From assembly GCA_023213315.1 (NCBI GenBank), contig JAKCPI010000869.1, positions 167,379 through 231,378 of the forward strand: a DNA stretch of 64,000 bases, read 5' to 3'. Below, piece after piece: positions 41,011-52,783 of the stretch. This DNA comes from Euborellia annulipes (taxonomy: Eukaryota; Arthropoda; Insecta; Dermaptera; Anisolabididae). Position numbers and translations under genes: made by a program. Under the pieces are notes generated by a model. It saw only the letters and a list, made by a program, of their open reading frames with translations, was not told where the DNA came from and did not search any database. Positions within the stretch are counted from its first letter, which is position 1, and each line of letters begins with the position of its first letter.

Positions 41011-41857
41011 CTGCAAATAATAGAGAAGAAATTGATTAACATAATCATTATAGCAGATCTTTTATATCAATATTAAAATGTAATGGAAAATGAAATAATT
41101 TTATATAGCCAAAATATTTTTTTTCTCTTTATGCATTGATAACTATAAGTACATGGTTATTAAAAGTCAATTTTATGAAGTTAATTAACAATCTCTCTTC
41201 ATCCATGAAACCACCCATTAAAATAATTCATATAAAGAAATATAAAATAATAACTGATTTCCTTTTTTTCCTCACTTTTAACATTTCATTAAAATGAGGA
41301 AAATATTAATATCTCCATCATTGTGCGATTTATTTAGATATAATATAAAATATATAGGTAGAGTTACCATACGAGCGGATTTCGTCCGGACAATCCGGGT
41401 TTGAACACATGTTTTGGCGTCAGGATTTGAGAAATGTCCGGATTTTTACTAATCTGAACCGAAAACGTGGCCAAATAGGGGAATTTTACTCCGCTATAAT
41501 AAATTTGTAATTTGTTAACCCCATAATACACAATTTTATTTTTTAATTTAGAAAGCTTATAAGTCAAGCTGTAAGTTTGATAATATTTTTCTCGTCTCAG
41601 GATAGCTAAAAACGTGGATTTCAGTGCCTAATTTTCAAACCCCCAGACCCCCCGGAAGACATTTGTCCGGATTTGGTCTCAACAAATTATGGTAACCCAA
41701 TATAGGTCTATATAGGAAATATTTTTTTTTATCATAAATGGTGAACCAAAAATAGTATTTTCTAAAACAAAATATTTATTTTTTTTTTAGAAATTTACTG
41801 AAAATTAATAGAATGCCATAATTTTTCTACCATTCAAAACTTTTCAAATTGATTTAA
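41011..41857. other. Intergenic DNA with a hAT-like MITE
   Basis: Bases about 41361-41698 have ends GAGTTACCATA and TATGGTAACCC with GTCCGGACAATCCGGG and TTGTCCGGATTTGG subterminal blocks, a common animal MITE type. No target duplication is clear. The rest is AT-rich and empty. Confidence 0.5.
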
Positions 41858-42425
41858 AAAAAAACTGGTGTGACTGTTCACACCAGATTTCTTGTGTCGA
41901 CATATATTTAGTTTCCGACAGTACGGTACATTTGAATTCAAGATGTAAAATTTATAAATATGGGAAAATATTTATATTTTGTTACCATCATAACCATTTC
42001 CCTTATCTACTCTATGATGTACAGGATTAAAGTGTGCTTGAAACAATTTTCAGGGTAAAATGAGAAAATACATTTTAAAGAGAATCTAAACAATAATTGA
42101 TTTTTGAATTTTAATCAAAATCGTTAGAGCGAATTTTGAGAAACAGTACATCAGTAAAGTACTAGTACTCTTTGGCCAATTTTGTTCAAAAGCTTCGTGT
42201 CACGTCCCAGGGGGTGTCTAACTTAAATATAAAATTTCAACCTCCTAGCTTTTTTCATTCCTGAGATATTTTGTTCACAGAACACACACTGACACAGAGA
42301 CAGACCATGTAGCGAAAGCCACTTTTTTGGATTCAGGGGGCCTCAAAACGTGTATATCCATCAAAATTTCGACATTGAGTTTTTGACATGAATCCAATAC
42401 TATCAATATATATATATATATATTA
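41858..42425 (-). mobile_element. TPE with collapsed hairpin
   Basis: ACTGGTGTGACTGTTCACACC is a hairpin end reduced to a few bases of loop. The interior is complete to ACACACACTGACACAGAGAC and the AT-palindrome has become a (TA)n run. Confidence 0.8.
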
Positions 42426-43498
42426 AAAAAAAGAATTGATTATAAAATTTAAATATTTATTTTGTGCCAATGAGGTTTAATTAAATTTTTTATTGATACT
42501 TTATATTTTATTTTAAATGTGATTTTTATTTCAGTTCGCTCTCACTCTCTTAATTGTTATTTTATGAGCATGAAATAATTTAAATATCAGATGAATTTTG
42601 GTCGCAGGTTCTACTCTTATGTTCTTTCAAGAGAATCGATCCGAAGATAATGACAATTTATTTATATTCCTGGTCATTTGACAAGCATCTTATTTAATTT
42701 GTCATGTCTAACGTCTAATGTCGATCATCAAATGACTTTAAAGGAGGAAAGGTAGTTTTTTTTTTGAGGAAATCGGATTTTATCTGACTAATGAGTCTTC
42801 AGTGGACGCGTCTTTTTAAAGGTTTAATTTATTTCCGACGATGGTGAGGGGAAGTCGATTCTGAGGAGGCGACAAACAACGCCATCCAAATCATTCAATT
42901 AATTATAGAAAGAAAATAAAGAGAGCTTTCAAACGAAATATGATGATCATCAACTTTTAAATTAAATTTCGATTCATTTAAATCGTTATTTTGTCAGCTT
43001 TTTTTTTATCAGCTAACAATCTCTTATAAATGCGTCTTAATTTTAATACTAAAAATCACCGATGTTTTTTTTTTTTTGCGATTTATAAGTATAAATAAAT
43101 TTTGACATTAATTAAATACAGATAAATGCAAGTATTTTAGAAGTAGGCTATTAATTTAAGTATTTGAAATTTTTTTAAAGTGAAAATATTTAATTTGTTT
43201 TAATAATATAATCTCACTTGACCTTAAGTGTCAATCAGTGAATGAATTAGCGGGTCGAGTGGGCGTTTCACTGATAGAGCAAGATTTAATTTTGGGGTAA
43301 TAGGGAAAAAATAAAATTATTTTTATATAGGCCTACGTATTAATGGTGAGTATATTTTCAGCTAGTGTTCATATGAGTCCCGGGAGTCGAATTTCAGCAT
43401 CTCCCAGCTAGCCTAACCAAGCGACTTCATTTGGAAATAAACACACAGTGAATATAAACAGTTCCTAGTAAAAGTCAAAAAAATAAATATTGAATTCC
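42426..43498. other. AT-rich intergenic DNA
   Basis: No gene or repeat family is visible. Bases 42800-42890 are slightly GC-richer and unique. Confidence 0.35.
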
Positions 43499-43712
43499 TC
43501 TTCAGTCCTTAAAGCTAGAACTGACTCGTTGAGATTATTCTAATGTCTGTATCTTTCATGAGAAAAATACTTGGGTGGATTTCCGTTTCCTTCCTCAGGA
43601 GGAGGCATCTCATATAGAGACAGAAAGTATTTGTCATGAGGTCGAATTGCCTTCAACTTGGAATTATAAGCCTAAGCTTAACAGCTTTATCTCCTCAGCT
43701 AAACACCTCAAA
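43499..43712 (-). mobile_element. SINE4-like repeat, copy 2
   Basis: Reverse-strand copy of 36705-36930. On the minus strand the head reads GGTGTTTAGCTGAGGAGATA, an A-box-like start better preserved than in copy 1, followed by GTTAAGCTTAGGCTTATAAT. Confidence 0.55.
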
Positions 43713-44317
43713 TATTGAATATTATATTCTAATTCAAATGAATAAAAAATATTTGTATTAATATTATTTACACCTAGTAGCTAGCTAGATGTTTAGAAAA
43801 TGTTTTATTTATTTATTTATTGTTTGGAAATATTTTTTAGAAATTTATTGTTGTTCACAAGAAGAGGATGATTCGGCCTGTTGAGAAGGGCTTTATAAGC
43901 TTCGCTAAAATATGTATCTGAGATAGAGGTCTATAACTTTTTGGGTTTGGGAGAAAATGTAACGTAACAAAACGCGTTCCTAACAAAAATGCGTTCCCAG
44001 CACCCGAGCGAAGGCGGAGGAAGGCGAGATTAGCCGAAATCTTGGCGAGGCCACGCCCATCTTCTCCTTCTCTTTATTTCTTCTATCTACCATATACGGG
44101 AAATTTAGGCAGGCGGGCAAGATATTCCAGCGGGCGCAACTCCCTGGCTAGTTGGCCGAAGGCGGGCTTTCCATCTATTTAAATAATATTCATATTAAAT
44201 TATATTCTGAGTTGAAGAAAAAGCGTGAGGAACTTTGTTCCTGCCGGAGGTTCTACACCCCACACTTTTGCTTTTTTGTTTTGATTTTTATTTTTTATGT
44301 ATCTATATTTTAGTGGG
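43713..44317. other. Intergenic DNA with a GC-rich island
   Basis: Bases about 43970-44170 are GC-rich and unique (GCACCCGAGCGAAGGCGGAGG, landmarks CCCGAGCG and GGCGGAGG; GGCAGGCGGGCAAG). No supported frame. It lies just outside the detectable left end of the giant palindrome. Confidence 0.35.
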
Positions 44318-44749
44318 ACTGATGAATGTTTGTAGAAGCGATCCAAACGACCCTTCATTATAGAAAATAAGGACGATATAATTCGATGAAGGAAAGACTT
44401 TTATTTTACTCCATTTATAATTTATAATATAGTTTCAAAAAAATATACTACTCATTTGCTATGCTATAGTAGTTAGTAATCTTATTTTTTAAATTGGCTA
44501 CTTTACGATATCAAGATCCTCGAAATATTTAATTTTTTTTTTTTTAATGTTATTTATGAGAGTTTACTTAAAACATTTTGCACCACCGGAAGTAGCACTT
44601 TATTTAAAGTTCACACCGAAAAAAAAGAACGTTTTGATTTTAATAAATAGAATAAATAAATAATTCATAAACCGATAAACATTTTTATTATTTATTTATT
44701 TTTCAAGTTTTTTTTTTTTTTTTTGGGTGTATAAAATTTCTCCTTGGAA

Positions 44750-45060
44750 TATTATTTAGATAAAAACAAGTTGATCGGTGAGTGATTGCTCGTATTAAAA
44801 GGCGATTTTTCTAATTGAGTGAGCGCCAGGATTCGGAGATGGGGTCCTTGGTCCCCTGGAGGCTGCTGGATGGAGTCTCCAGATCCAATAAAACCTGTCT
44901 GACCAATTAAGCCAGAACACTCCCAGCTGGAAATACGAGCGCTGGTCACACCTCGGGCTCCTCATGACCATTAAATGCTCTCTCAATGGACCTCTCTCTC
45001 ACCCGACATCGCTCCAAAATAAACATTAAGTTATTACAGATAACGAAGCCTTTGACAAAT
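44750..45060. other. GC-rich unique island (left arm)
   Basis: Minus strand contains TATTTCCAGCTGGGAGTG, TCAGACAGGTTTTATTGG and CTCCAGGGGACCAAGGACC. Two overlapping frames of about 65 codons exist, neither with support. Preserved with few changes in the right arm (63245-63560). Non-coding conserved DNA or an unrecognised exon. Confidence 0.35.
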
Positions 45061-45297
45061 TTGACTTCAGACCAGAGCACAATCATTTTATTTTATTTAT
45101 AGGTTTTACATTTATAAAAGGCGAGAGAGACCAATCAAGTTTTCTTTTAATGCTATTTCTTATCTCAGGGAGAGTGATTTCATATATTGTATAAGCTTAT
45201 ATATCAACTCTGAATGTTACGAATGATAATAAAAAAAATCTGGTGTAATTTCATTACTCAATAGTTTTCTTTTAATTATAATTTGTGTTTTTTTTTT

Positions 45298-45525
45298 TTA
45301 CCTTCTCTTACCCCTATTAATGTTAATAACTGTATATAGAGAGAAAGTATTGGTTTCATGTCAATCGATGTTGAGATTTTGATGGATATACACGTTTTGA
45401 GGTCCCCTGAATCCAAAAATTGGTTTTCGCAACATGGTCTGTCTGTGAACAGACAAATGATTTTTGAATTTCAATCAAAATCTTTAGAGCGAATTTTGAG
45501 AAAATTGAAAACAACAGAAAAAGTA
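45298..45525. mobile_element. TPE, rearranged, left of the Tc1-like insert
   Basis: Plus-orientation 5' part (CTTCTCTTACC to CTGTCTGTGAACAG) joined to a minus-orientation interior (ATTTTTGAATTTCAATCAAA to AGAAAAAGTA). The minus part continues at 46367. Confidence 0.75.
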
Positions 45526-46366
45526 CAGTGAGGGACAATATTAAGTCCCACCCATGCGTTTTCTACTTGTGATTATTTCATTGATTTTATAAACAACAAT
45601 TTTGTAATTGGTAAATAGGTTGATGTGTGCTTTAAAAGCTTCAGAGAAGAAATTAACCTCCAACTTTAATCTCCAAAATTAATATTTTTAAAAACTATTC
45701 TCTGAAATTATTTTTATAATTTTAATACTTCAGTAAATGATTTAAACTAGGATTAGATACCCTATTATTCATTTTATATAAAAATCCTCGGAGTAATAAT
45801 GGTTAAGATCTTGAAATTCAAAAAACTTGGCGGTTTTTCAGACCCTTTAGAGGAATCTGTGTCGTAATCCACGATTGTACTTACTACAATTTTGCTTATT
45901 TACCGTTGTCATAAGATAATTTTATAAGATTTTATCAAAAGAAATTGAAAATCTTTAATGGAAATTTTCTAGGTTTAAAGCATTCACACTTTTTCTCATT
46001 CAAACTCACTTTCACACTCACATTCACACAGTCTTTTCGGCAAATGAGGCCATTTAAGACTTTTACGATAATCAGTATGTGTAATATATCAATTGGGGGG
46101 TCCAGGGGACCCCCCTGAGATTTGAAAAAAATAACTTTTTTCGAAAACAAATGTATTTTTAATGTAAAATTTTAAAAATTAATACTTAAAAATTTGATTT
46201 GTATTTATATTCTGGCAAACAAGCACAGAATGCGCCTTTAAATTACCGAAGTTAAGAAAAAAAATGTGTGCTGTGCGACCAGTCACTCCAGATTACCCCC
46301 CCCCCCCCCGAGAAACACCTCTGGATCCACCACTGCATGAGTGGGACTTAATATTGTTCTTCACTG
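45526..46366. mobile_element. Tc1/mariner-like element containing 12S, SINE and MITE sequence (left arm)
   Basis: Ends CAGTGAGGGACAATATTAAG and inverse of CTTAATATTGTTCTTCACTG, extended through TCCCACYCATGC. It splits TPE sequence at AAAAAGTA | CATCA, consistent with a TA target with one flank mutated to CA. Contents in order: 12S rRNA pseudogene, minus SINE1 tail, hAT-like MITE of the GGATCCAG family. No transposase. Confidence 0.75.
45696..45965 (+). pseudogene. Nuclear copy of mitochondrial 12S rRNA (left arm)
   Basis: Contains the highly conserved AACTAGGATTAGATACCC (about 45745), then ACTTGGCGGT, TTTAGAGGAATCTGT, AATCCACGAT and ACCGTTGTCATAAGA in the order and approximate spacing of the middle of arthropod mitochondrial small-subunit rRNA. 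Sense strand is plus. Upstream 12S is not recognisable and the 3' part is missing. It lies inside the Tc1-like element. Confidence 0.85.
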
Positions 46367-46570
46367 CACATCAATAAAATAGACCTACTAATATTTTTGG
46401 CCTATTTTGTTCAAAAGCTTATTTTAACGCCTCAGGTGGATTCCTAAGTTAATTATAAAATTTAAACCTCGCATTGTCCACAGACACACACAGACCCACT
46501 TTTTTGGACTCAGGGGACCTCAAAACATCGGCATCAAATTTTTGACATGAATCCAATAGTTTCTAGATAT
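46367..46570 (-). mobile_element. TPE, remainder right of the Tc1-like insert
   Basis: CATCAATAAAATAGACCTAC through CACAGACACACACAGACCC to GACATGAATCCAATAGTTTC. The AT-palindrome is truncated. Confidence 0.8.
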
Positions 46571-47002
46571 ATTTCTTCAGCTTTTGCAGTTCATAATCCA
46601 AATGAATGCCTGATTAGTTAATATAGGTTCTACTATATATCCTTTGAAATTATTTTTTTCTTTCTTCTGTCGTATTTATTTTTTCTTTCATTTTTTTTAG
46701 TAATCAAAATAAACAGAAGGGTGGCGTCCCCAGGAATTGAGAAGCGAAGTTGAGTGAATTATCACTAAAGAATACTTTTCTTTTGTTAGCCAAGTCACTT
46801 TCTTTGATTCTAATATCATGTTACATTTTTTATATAATAGGCCTACAATAATTAAATAAAGATAAATTCTCTCAAGTGGAAAATCAAAAGATGATTTGTA
46901 TGAATGGAGAACGCAGAGATGATTTTCATGTCGATGATTTGTTTGACTTCGTCAAGGTTTTCGCCTCCTTCTTCAAGACAAGTGCAGCCTTAAACATTCT
47001 AA
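46571..47002. other. AT-rich DNA (left arm)
   Basis: No gene or repeat family is recognised; mirrored at 61220-61660. Confidence 0.35.
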
Positions 47003-47132
47003 AAATTTTTTGTTAATCCGATGATGATATAAATTTATTATGAAAGGCATAGCACCTATCTAGTATCTATCTAAGAGATGCCATGTCTTTCAAAATGAAT
47101 TTATATCATCCTTTGACTAACAAAAAATTTGG
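47003..47132. repeat. Fold-back of about 60-bp arms (left arm)
   Basis: AAAATTTTTTGTTAATCCGA ... ATAAATTTATTATGAAAGGC and inverse around CTAGTATCTATC. No hammerhead core. Confidence 0.7.
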
Positions 47133-47510
47133 ATATTTTTATATCGTTTTATATTATAACACCAAAGCTTGGCCAAAGATCGAGCGTTAGAAAAAAATAA
47201 TTATTTATTTAAAAAACATGTAAAAAGCAAGTATTTGTTTTTGTCTCTTGACTTTGGTGACAGGATAATTAAGCTTCTTTAATGGTGCGAAAACGTTCCA
47301 AAGAGATGGGTTTCAAGAGATTAAAATGAATTTTATAACCATTCAAATAAAACATGTTTCTTTTAGATTTTTTATTCATTTTTTTTTCCTTATCTTTTTT
47401 CTTAGGACGACTAAGCCTATTTTATTTTCTCTTATATGAGGAAGGAAACGGTAACCCACCTCAGTATCATTCACATACCATTCAGAGTGTAAGTTCTGAC
47501 ACTAATGACC

Positions 47511-47583
47511 ATGGGCGTAAGGAACTAGGGAATTTGGCTGGGGGGGGCATGGGACCAACCATCCTTCGGGGGGCCTGGAAGGT
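47511..47583. mobile_element. Half hAT-like MITE (left arm)
   Basis: CCATGGGCGTAAGGAACTAG and CATGGGACCAACCATCC match the left half of the 51499 element; the right end is absent. At about 47690-47760, TTTCCCAAAGTGTGGGTTGC resembles the end of another common animal hAT group. Confidence 0.6.
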
Positions 47584-47856
47584 ATAAGTATATAGGCCTA
47601 TGTAATATATGGGGAGAAGGTATTGTGATCATATCAAAAATTTGATGGAATAGCCGTTTTGAGGTCCGAAAATCTATTAGATAAGCGTTTCCCAAAGTGT
47701 GGGTTGCGACCCGGCCCCGGGCCGTAGAAAAATATTGCCGAGTCGTGAAAAAAAATTGTCGGCGTGTCTGAGGCCATTTAGACCTCTCTATAGCTTGATT
47801 TTTATTAAAAAAAAAAAAATAAATAAAATTTGTTTGGTAAATAAATAGTTTTTTGC

Positions 47857-48117
47857 CCACGGGCTTGGTTTAGGGGTTAGCGTGCTAACCTACTATACCG
47901 AGGGCGACCGGGTTCGGACCCCAGGCAGTTCGATGATTTTATTTAAGTCATTTGGAAACCAAATGGCTTAAATAAGAATGCCTGGTCCCCCAATAAGATA
48001 TTATAAATAATATAACGGTTATCGTCAAAGTCTTAAATGGCTTATGTTGCCGAAAAGACTGTGTGAATGTGTGTGTGAGTGTGAGTGTGAATGAGAAAAA
48101 AGTGTGTTTTTTTATAA
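47857..48117 (+). mobile_element. SINE1, full length (left arm)
   Basis: GCCCACGGGCTTGGTTTAGG head, GGGTTCGGACCCC B box, body, shared domain (TTAAATGGCTTATGTTGCCG), tail. Confidence 0.9.
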
Positions 48118-48139
48118 AAAAAGTGTTATATTAATAATA

Positions 48140-48262
48140 TATATATTTGGATTACAGGTATTCTTATTTAAGCCATTTGGAATCCAAATACCTGAGATCC
48201 GAACCCGCGGCCCTTGGTATACAAGGCCAGCACGCTAACCTACATGTAAGTCCGAGGGTCTT
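48140..48262 (-). mobile_element. SINE1 5' half, no tail (left arm)
   Basis: Minus strand: head with AGGTTAGCGTGCTGGCC, B box GCGGGTTCGGATCTC and body to CAAATGGCTTAAATAAG. It ends in ATATATAT instead of the shared domain, the reverse of the usual 5' truncation. Confidence 0.75.
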
Positions 48263-48432
48263 TAATTTGTTTTAAGGTCTTTGTCGGCATCTAAGGTCAC
48301 TTAGACCTCATTCCTATTGATTTCAAATTATTGGTAGCCATATCAATAAAAATAGATATTTCTCGCTTGGAAAGGGAAGCGAACCCGGGATCCCAGTGAT
48401 CTCTCTTTTCTCTGAGTCACGGGTCACGGGCC
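48263..48432 (-). mobile_element. SINE2 (left arm)
   Basis: Minus strand GGCCCGTGACCCGTGACTCA, B-box-like GGGTTCGCTTCCC, ATTGATATGGCTACCAATAA body, GTCTAAGTGACCTTAGATGC shared domain. Confidence 0.8.
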
Positions 48433-49329
48433 AAAATAGTAGATGATATTAAATAAAAATTAAAAGTGAATAAAAGTAAAAAATTTTAATTCAATTCTAT
48501 TTTCTTTAGGAATGCCTACTAGGGACTTGGTAGGTATTGTGGGCCACTATTTTTTTTTAGCCCATGACAAAATCCCTTATTTATTTATATTTCATACATT
48601 AATTTATGCTCCTCCGTAAATATCGTTGCTATAATCAAAAAAACTGATTGAAAAAATCCAGTTCATAAATTTCAATTTTTTTTACTTTTTTTTTTTATAC
48701 TAACAAAACAACAAGTTAATTTGATCATTTTGTTCGATTTGTGAATGATTTTTCCATTTGTCAATTGAATGTGCACATTTTTTTAATGAAATAAATATAA
48801 AACAAATTTAATGCATTCGCACATATACATAAACACACCAATAAACGCATACAGATGCAGGGTGTTTAAAAAGGAGCATTCATGCGACTATTATCGACGA
48901 GTTTATCTCTATAAATAAAATTTAAAACAGGTTTTTTTCTTTCTTAAGCAAGGCAAGCAGCTACAAAACTATATATTGAAATCCCTGCTGTGTTTATAGT
49001 TTTGGCTACTGATAAGTCGCAAACAAAACACAGTCGATAACAGTCAATCAAAATGTCTCTGGCAGATATAACTCGAATGAATGGCAGTAACATTTCTATC
49101 AGGGCTATTCGCTATTTTATTATCAGTAAATTCAAATTGATTTGTTCTTTTGTTTAGATTCAGATCAGTTTCATTCGATTAAACTATATAAATTTGTCTG
49201 ACGAGATGAAAAAAAAAATTTCTAAATTTAAAGAGGTTAATAAATTATTTATAAATGGGACATGACAAAATCAAAATAGATTTATATGTGTTAATTGTAA
49301 TGAGGGAAAATGAACAAGATAGAAATTTC
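48433..49329. other. AT-rich DNA with a possible transposon end (left arm)
   Basis: CAGGGTGTTTAAAAAGGAGC at 48858 looks like a transposon terminus, and an unsupported 34-codon frame (49053-49157) follows. No partner end found. Mirrored at about 59045-59350. Confidence 0.3.
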
Positions 49330-49797
49330 ACTTTCTCTTACCTTTATATAAGTTAATATATAGAGGGAGAAAGTATTGGATTCATGTCAAAAAATTCGAT
49401 GTCGAGATTTTGATCGATATACACGTTTTGAGGTCCCCTGAATCCAAAAAAGTGGTTTTCGCGACATGATCTGTCCGTGTGACTGTGTTCAAATTTAAGC
49501 ATGAAGGAGAGCTATGAGCTGAAATTTTAAATTTAAGTTAGACAGTCCCCTGGAGCGTGAAAATAAGCTTTGAAACAAAATCGGTCAAAAAGTACTAGTT
49601 ACTGATGTACTTTTTCAGTTTTTTTTTTTTCTCAGAATTCGCTCTAACAATTTTGATTAAAATTCAAAAATCAATTGTTTGAAGCACACTTTACTCTTGT
49701 ACTTCATAGGGAAAGATAGGAGAAAAAATTGCCATGGTAACAAAATATAGGCCTATATATTTTTCTGTTTATAAATTTTATATCTTGAATTCTAATA
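49330..49797 (+). mobile_element. TPE, 3' end lost (left arm)
   Basis: CTTTCTCTTACC start, interior with several small deletions, ending TATCTTGAATTC where a SINE1 fragment begins; the terminal hairpin is missing. Confidence 0.8.
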
Positions 49798-49804
49798 TAT
49801 CGGG

Positions 49805-49965
49805 GGTACCAGATGGCTTAAATAGAAATGCCTGAACCTCCAATAGATATATTCATTACAACGGTTATCGTAAAAGTCTTATATGGCTAAGTTGCCGAAA
49901 AGACTGTGTGAATCTGTGTGTGAGTGTGAGTGTGAATGAGAAAAAAGTGTAAATGTTTATTATAA
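49805..49965 (+). mobile_element. SINE1, 5'-truncated (left arm)
   Basis: TACCAGATGGCTTAAATAG, body, TATATGGCTAAGTTGCCG, GTGTGAGTGTGAG tail. Confidence 0.8.
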
Positions 49966-51490
49966 AAAAAATATATATATATAAACATATATATACCTCT
50001 ATGTGTTTATCTAAACGATATTCAATACTTATTTATAAAGAAAGAGTGTGAGTTTGTTTGTATTTAGAAGCTAAGCTCAAAATGTACTATTTTTTTCAAA
50101 GTCTTGGGAGGAGGGCAAATGCCCCCTCTGCCCCCCTTAAATGACGCCCCTGGTCAACACCTCTAAGGGGTCGTCCACGTATTACGTAACGCCTTTTTTG
50201 ACGATTTCTAGTCCCCCCCCCCTGTCACAGTTAGTCACATATAGACTCCCCTACAAATATTATGTTACAACATTGAACTACCCCCCCCCCCGGTATAAAA
50301 TTTCTTAAACAAAATTCATATCATTTTATCTTTTTTTTTTTTTTAATAAATTTTCCCTCGTGACTCAAATAATCACTCCATTTTTCCCTGTTGTGAAAAT
50401 CATTCGACCTTTTTTTTTTTTCAAAAAATTTTATAAATTCAACTTTGAATTGTTATGTCCCACTTAGAGAAACCCCCGGTCCTCATGTCCCAATTAGTAA
50501 CGTTTTGTCCAGACCCCTCCCTCCTATCTGAACGATCCCTAACCTCTCGGGCACGGAGCCCCCCAGTCAAAAAGTTAAAGAAATTTCGGGATGAAAATAC
50601 TTTCCTCTCTTTGAGCATATAAAATTTCATTGTTTCGAGAATTTGGGACTTTTCAATCCTTAAATCAGTTTTTGAGCTTTATTTTGTGAATTTTCATTAT
50701 TCGCCTGCTATTATGAAAAATAAAATATGCCTATCTATATTCGCTTTAACCCCTTTTTCCAAGTCTGGGGTAATATGCCGACGCCAAGAAAATTAAAGAG
50801 GATTTTATATTTTTTTGTAAAATTATCTATAACTTATTATGTATGATTTTATTTTATTCCGACACCGACAAAGTAAAATTCCCTCCACCGACACCTCTTT
50901 AATTTACCGAAACCTGTCTTTTTCTAATTTTTAATTTTTGTAATAAGTCGAATTTTTTTTAAATTTTTCTCGTACCCAACGGGTAGGCCACGTCCCAAGA
51001 TACTTTTTTATTTTTATTTTTTTGTTTAACTGGTATATGGAGAGCAAGTTTTCGTTGCCCTTGTTTTTTTTCTTTTTTCAACCATAAAACCTATATTGGC
51101 CATTACGTTTAATCTCTGTTCAGGTTCTGCCATAAAAATTTTTGTTTTTATCATTTAATTATTAATTGATTAGCACTTGAGTGAATAAATTAAAAATTTA
51201 TTAGTTTAAATTTACATTCATTATAAAAAATTATTTCGTTTTTTTTTTTTTTTTTTTTTAATTCTTTATCAGAAATTTAATTTTCTTGATTGAATTAATA
51301 TTTAAAGAGAAGTTTCAAAATATCAAAGTAAAATTAATGGTATCTTTAAAAATCGAATTTCAAATAAAAATCTAATGGAATGATTAAATAAATTTTAGTT
51401 GATTTAGAGCAATGATGTTCGAAGGGGCAGGGATGAAAGATTCGAGGATGAAATGACTGATATTTAATCCTTGTATGCTTATTAGATCAT
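49966..51490. other. AT-rich DNA with a Harbinger-like end (left arm)
   Basis: AGGGGTCGTCCACGTATTACG at 50167 (related to the 24238 MITE: TATTACGTAACGC) has no matching right end. C-runs at 50212 and 50281 and a T-run at 51240. No gene. Confidence 0.4.
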
Positions 51491-51498
51491 CTGACAAC

Positions 51499-51677
51499 CA
51501 TGGGCGTAACTAGGGAATTTAGCTGGGGGGCCATGGGACTAGCCATCCTCGCTGGGGGGGGGAGGGGAAGAAGCTATGGGACCAGCCATCGTCCGGGAGG
51601 CAAGGAAGCCCCATATTGACTCAATTTTTCTTGGGGCAGGGAGCCTTCTGAGGGGCGGGGATCTAGTTACGCCCATG
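51499..51677. mobile_element. hAT-like MITE, CATGGGCGTAACTAG family (left arm)
   Basis: CATGGGCGTAACTAG and exact inverse; flanks CTGACAAC and CTGATACC match at 6 of 8. Mirror copy 56531-56706 has the same flanks. Confidence 0.85.
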
Positions 51678-51811
51678 CTGATACCAAACACTTTTAAATC
51701 TTGTATGCTTGTAAAAGAGGACCGAAAAATAGATTAATATACCCTAGTAGAAATATATACTTTTATCAAATTAATTAAATTCAGTAGTTTTAGATCTTGG
51801 TCATCTTATCA

Positions 51812-52156
51812 CAGGGGCGTATATAGAGGGGGGCCGAAGGGCCCGCCCCAAAGGCCCCCCCGAAATGTTTGCTCGGCCCCGCAGCACGAAAATCCCAGGT
51901 TCCGCAAAAGAGTGAAATGTCCCGCGAATGGCACATGAAAAAATTTCGGTTCCGCGGATGGAAAAATTTAGCTTCTCTAAAAAAAAAGGTAAAATACTAT
52001 TACGGACGGGAAAAATTTTGCTTCTCTAAAAAAAAAGGTAAAATATTTTTGCGGACGGGAAAAAATTTTGGTTCCGCGAAAAACAAAATTTTTCGCAGAA
52101 AAATTTTTGAGAACAGGCCCCCCCCCCCCGAAAAAAAAATTCTATATACGCCCCTG
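51812..52156. mobile_element. hAT-like MITE, CAGGGGCGTATATAG family (left arm)
   Basis: CAGGGGCGTATATAGA and exact inverse, exact 8-bp duplication TCTTATCA (51804-51811, 52157-52164). The interior contains imperfect direct repeats of a GGAAAAATTT-GCTTCTC type unit (about 51950-52080). A 102-codon frame through it is a repeat artefact. Confidence 0.9.
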
Positions 52157-52649
52157 TCTTATCAAGTTGTATTATGAGAATTTTTTTTTTTAATTATCAT
52201 TTTATAATTCAGACTATATTCTTGGACATCAATATGTCCAGAATTAAAAATTTTTGTTTTATTCAAAATCTTAATACTACCTTGAGAGGATGACCAAGAC
52301 ATGAAACTACTAAATTATCAACAGGAAAAGAAGAAAGAGCTGCTAAAAGTATAAAGCCTCCTATTTTCACAAATTAATGAGAGAAAATTTATTTATGCCA
52401 GCATCAGTCCTTCAAAAAGTTCATATATGGACCCTGTTACGCATTAGTGTGTCAAAGACCAAACATCGAGTTTTGAGAAAATTAACATTAAAGTTTTTTG
52501 TTTTCATTGGATTATATATAATTTTTTTTGTCAATTGTGCAAGTAACATTGAATATACATTTTTTTAGGACATATTTCATAAAAAATACTAAAGACGAAA
52601 TGAAACAAGACTTCTATCTGCCCGAATTATTTATTTTTCCTCTGTCGAC

Positions 52650-52680
52650 GTTTCGGGGACTAAACGTCACCAATCTTCAG
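52650..52680 (-). ncRNA. Hammerhead core
   Basis: Minus strand CTGAAGA ... CCCC GAAACGTC GAC; stem I GTC/GAC. Stem II is weak (GG ... CC), so activity is doubtful. Confidence 0.5.
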
Positions 52681-52752
52681 GACCTACATTACAAACAATA
52701 GGTCTACATATAATAATAATTATGATTATATGTATTGTTTGTAATGTAGGTC

Positions 52753-52783
52753 CTGAAGATGGCTGACGTTTAGTCCCCGAAAC
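52753..52783 (+). ncRNA. Hammerhead core
   Basis: Mirror of the preceding core: CTGAAGATGGCTGACG then CCCCGAAACGTCGACAG. Core blocks are intact, stem II weak. Confidence 0.5.

Noticed and set aside
45696..45965. Mitochondrial contig contamination
   Set aside because: Only part of 12S is present, bounded by nuclear transposon sequence on both sides and repeated in both palindrome arms.
47525..47860. 111-codon minus-strand open frame, the longest in the window
   Set aside because: Crosses a half MITE, a hAT-like end and a poly-A tract; no domain, and it is not preserved in the mirror arm.
51869..52177. 102-codon open frame rich in K, F and G
   Set aside because: Lies inside a hAT-like MITE and consists of its internal direct repeats and A-runs; the mirror copy has a different frame length.
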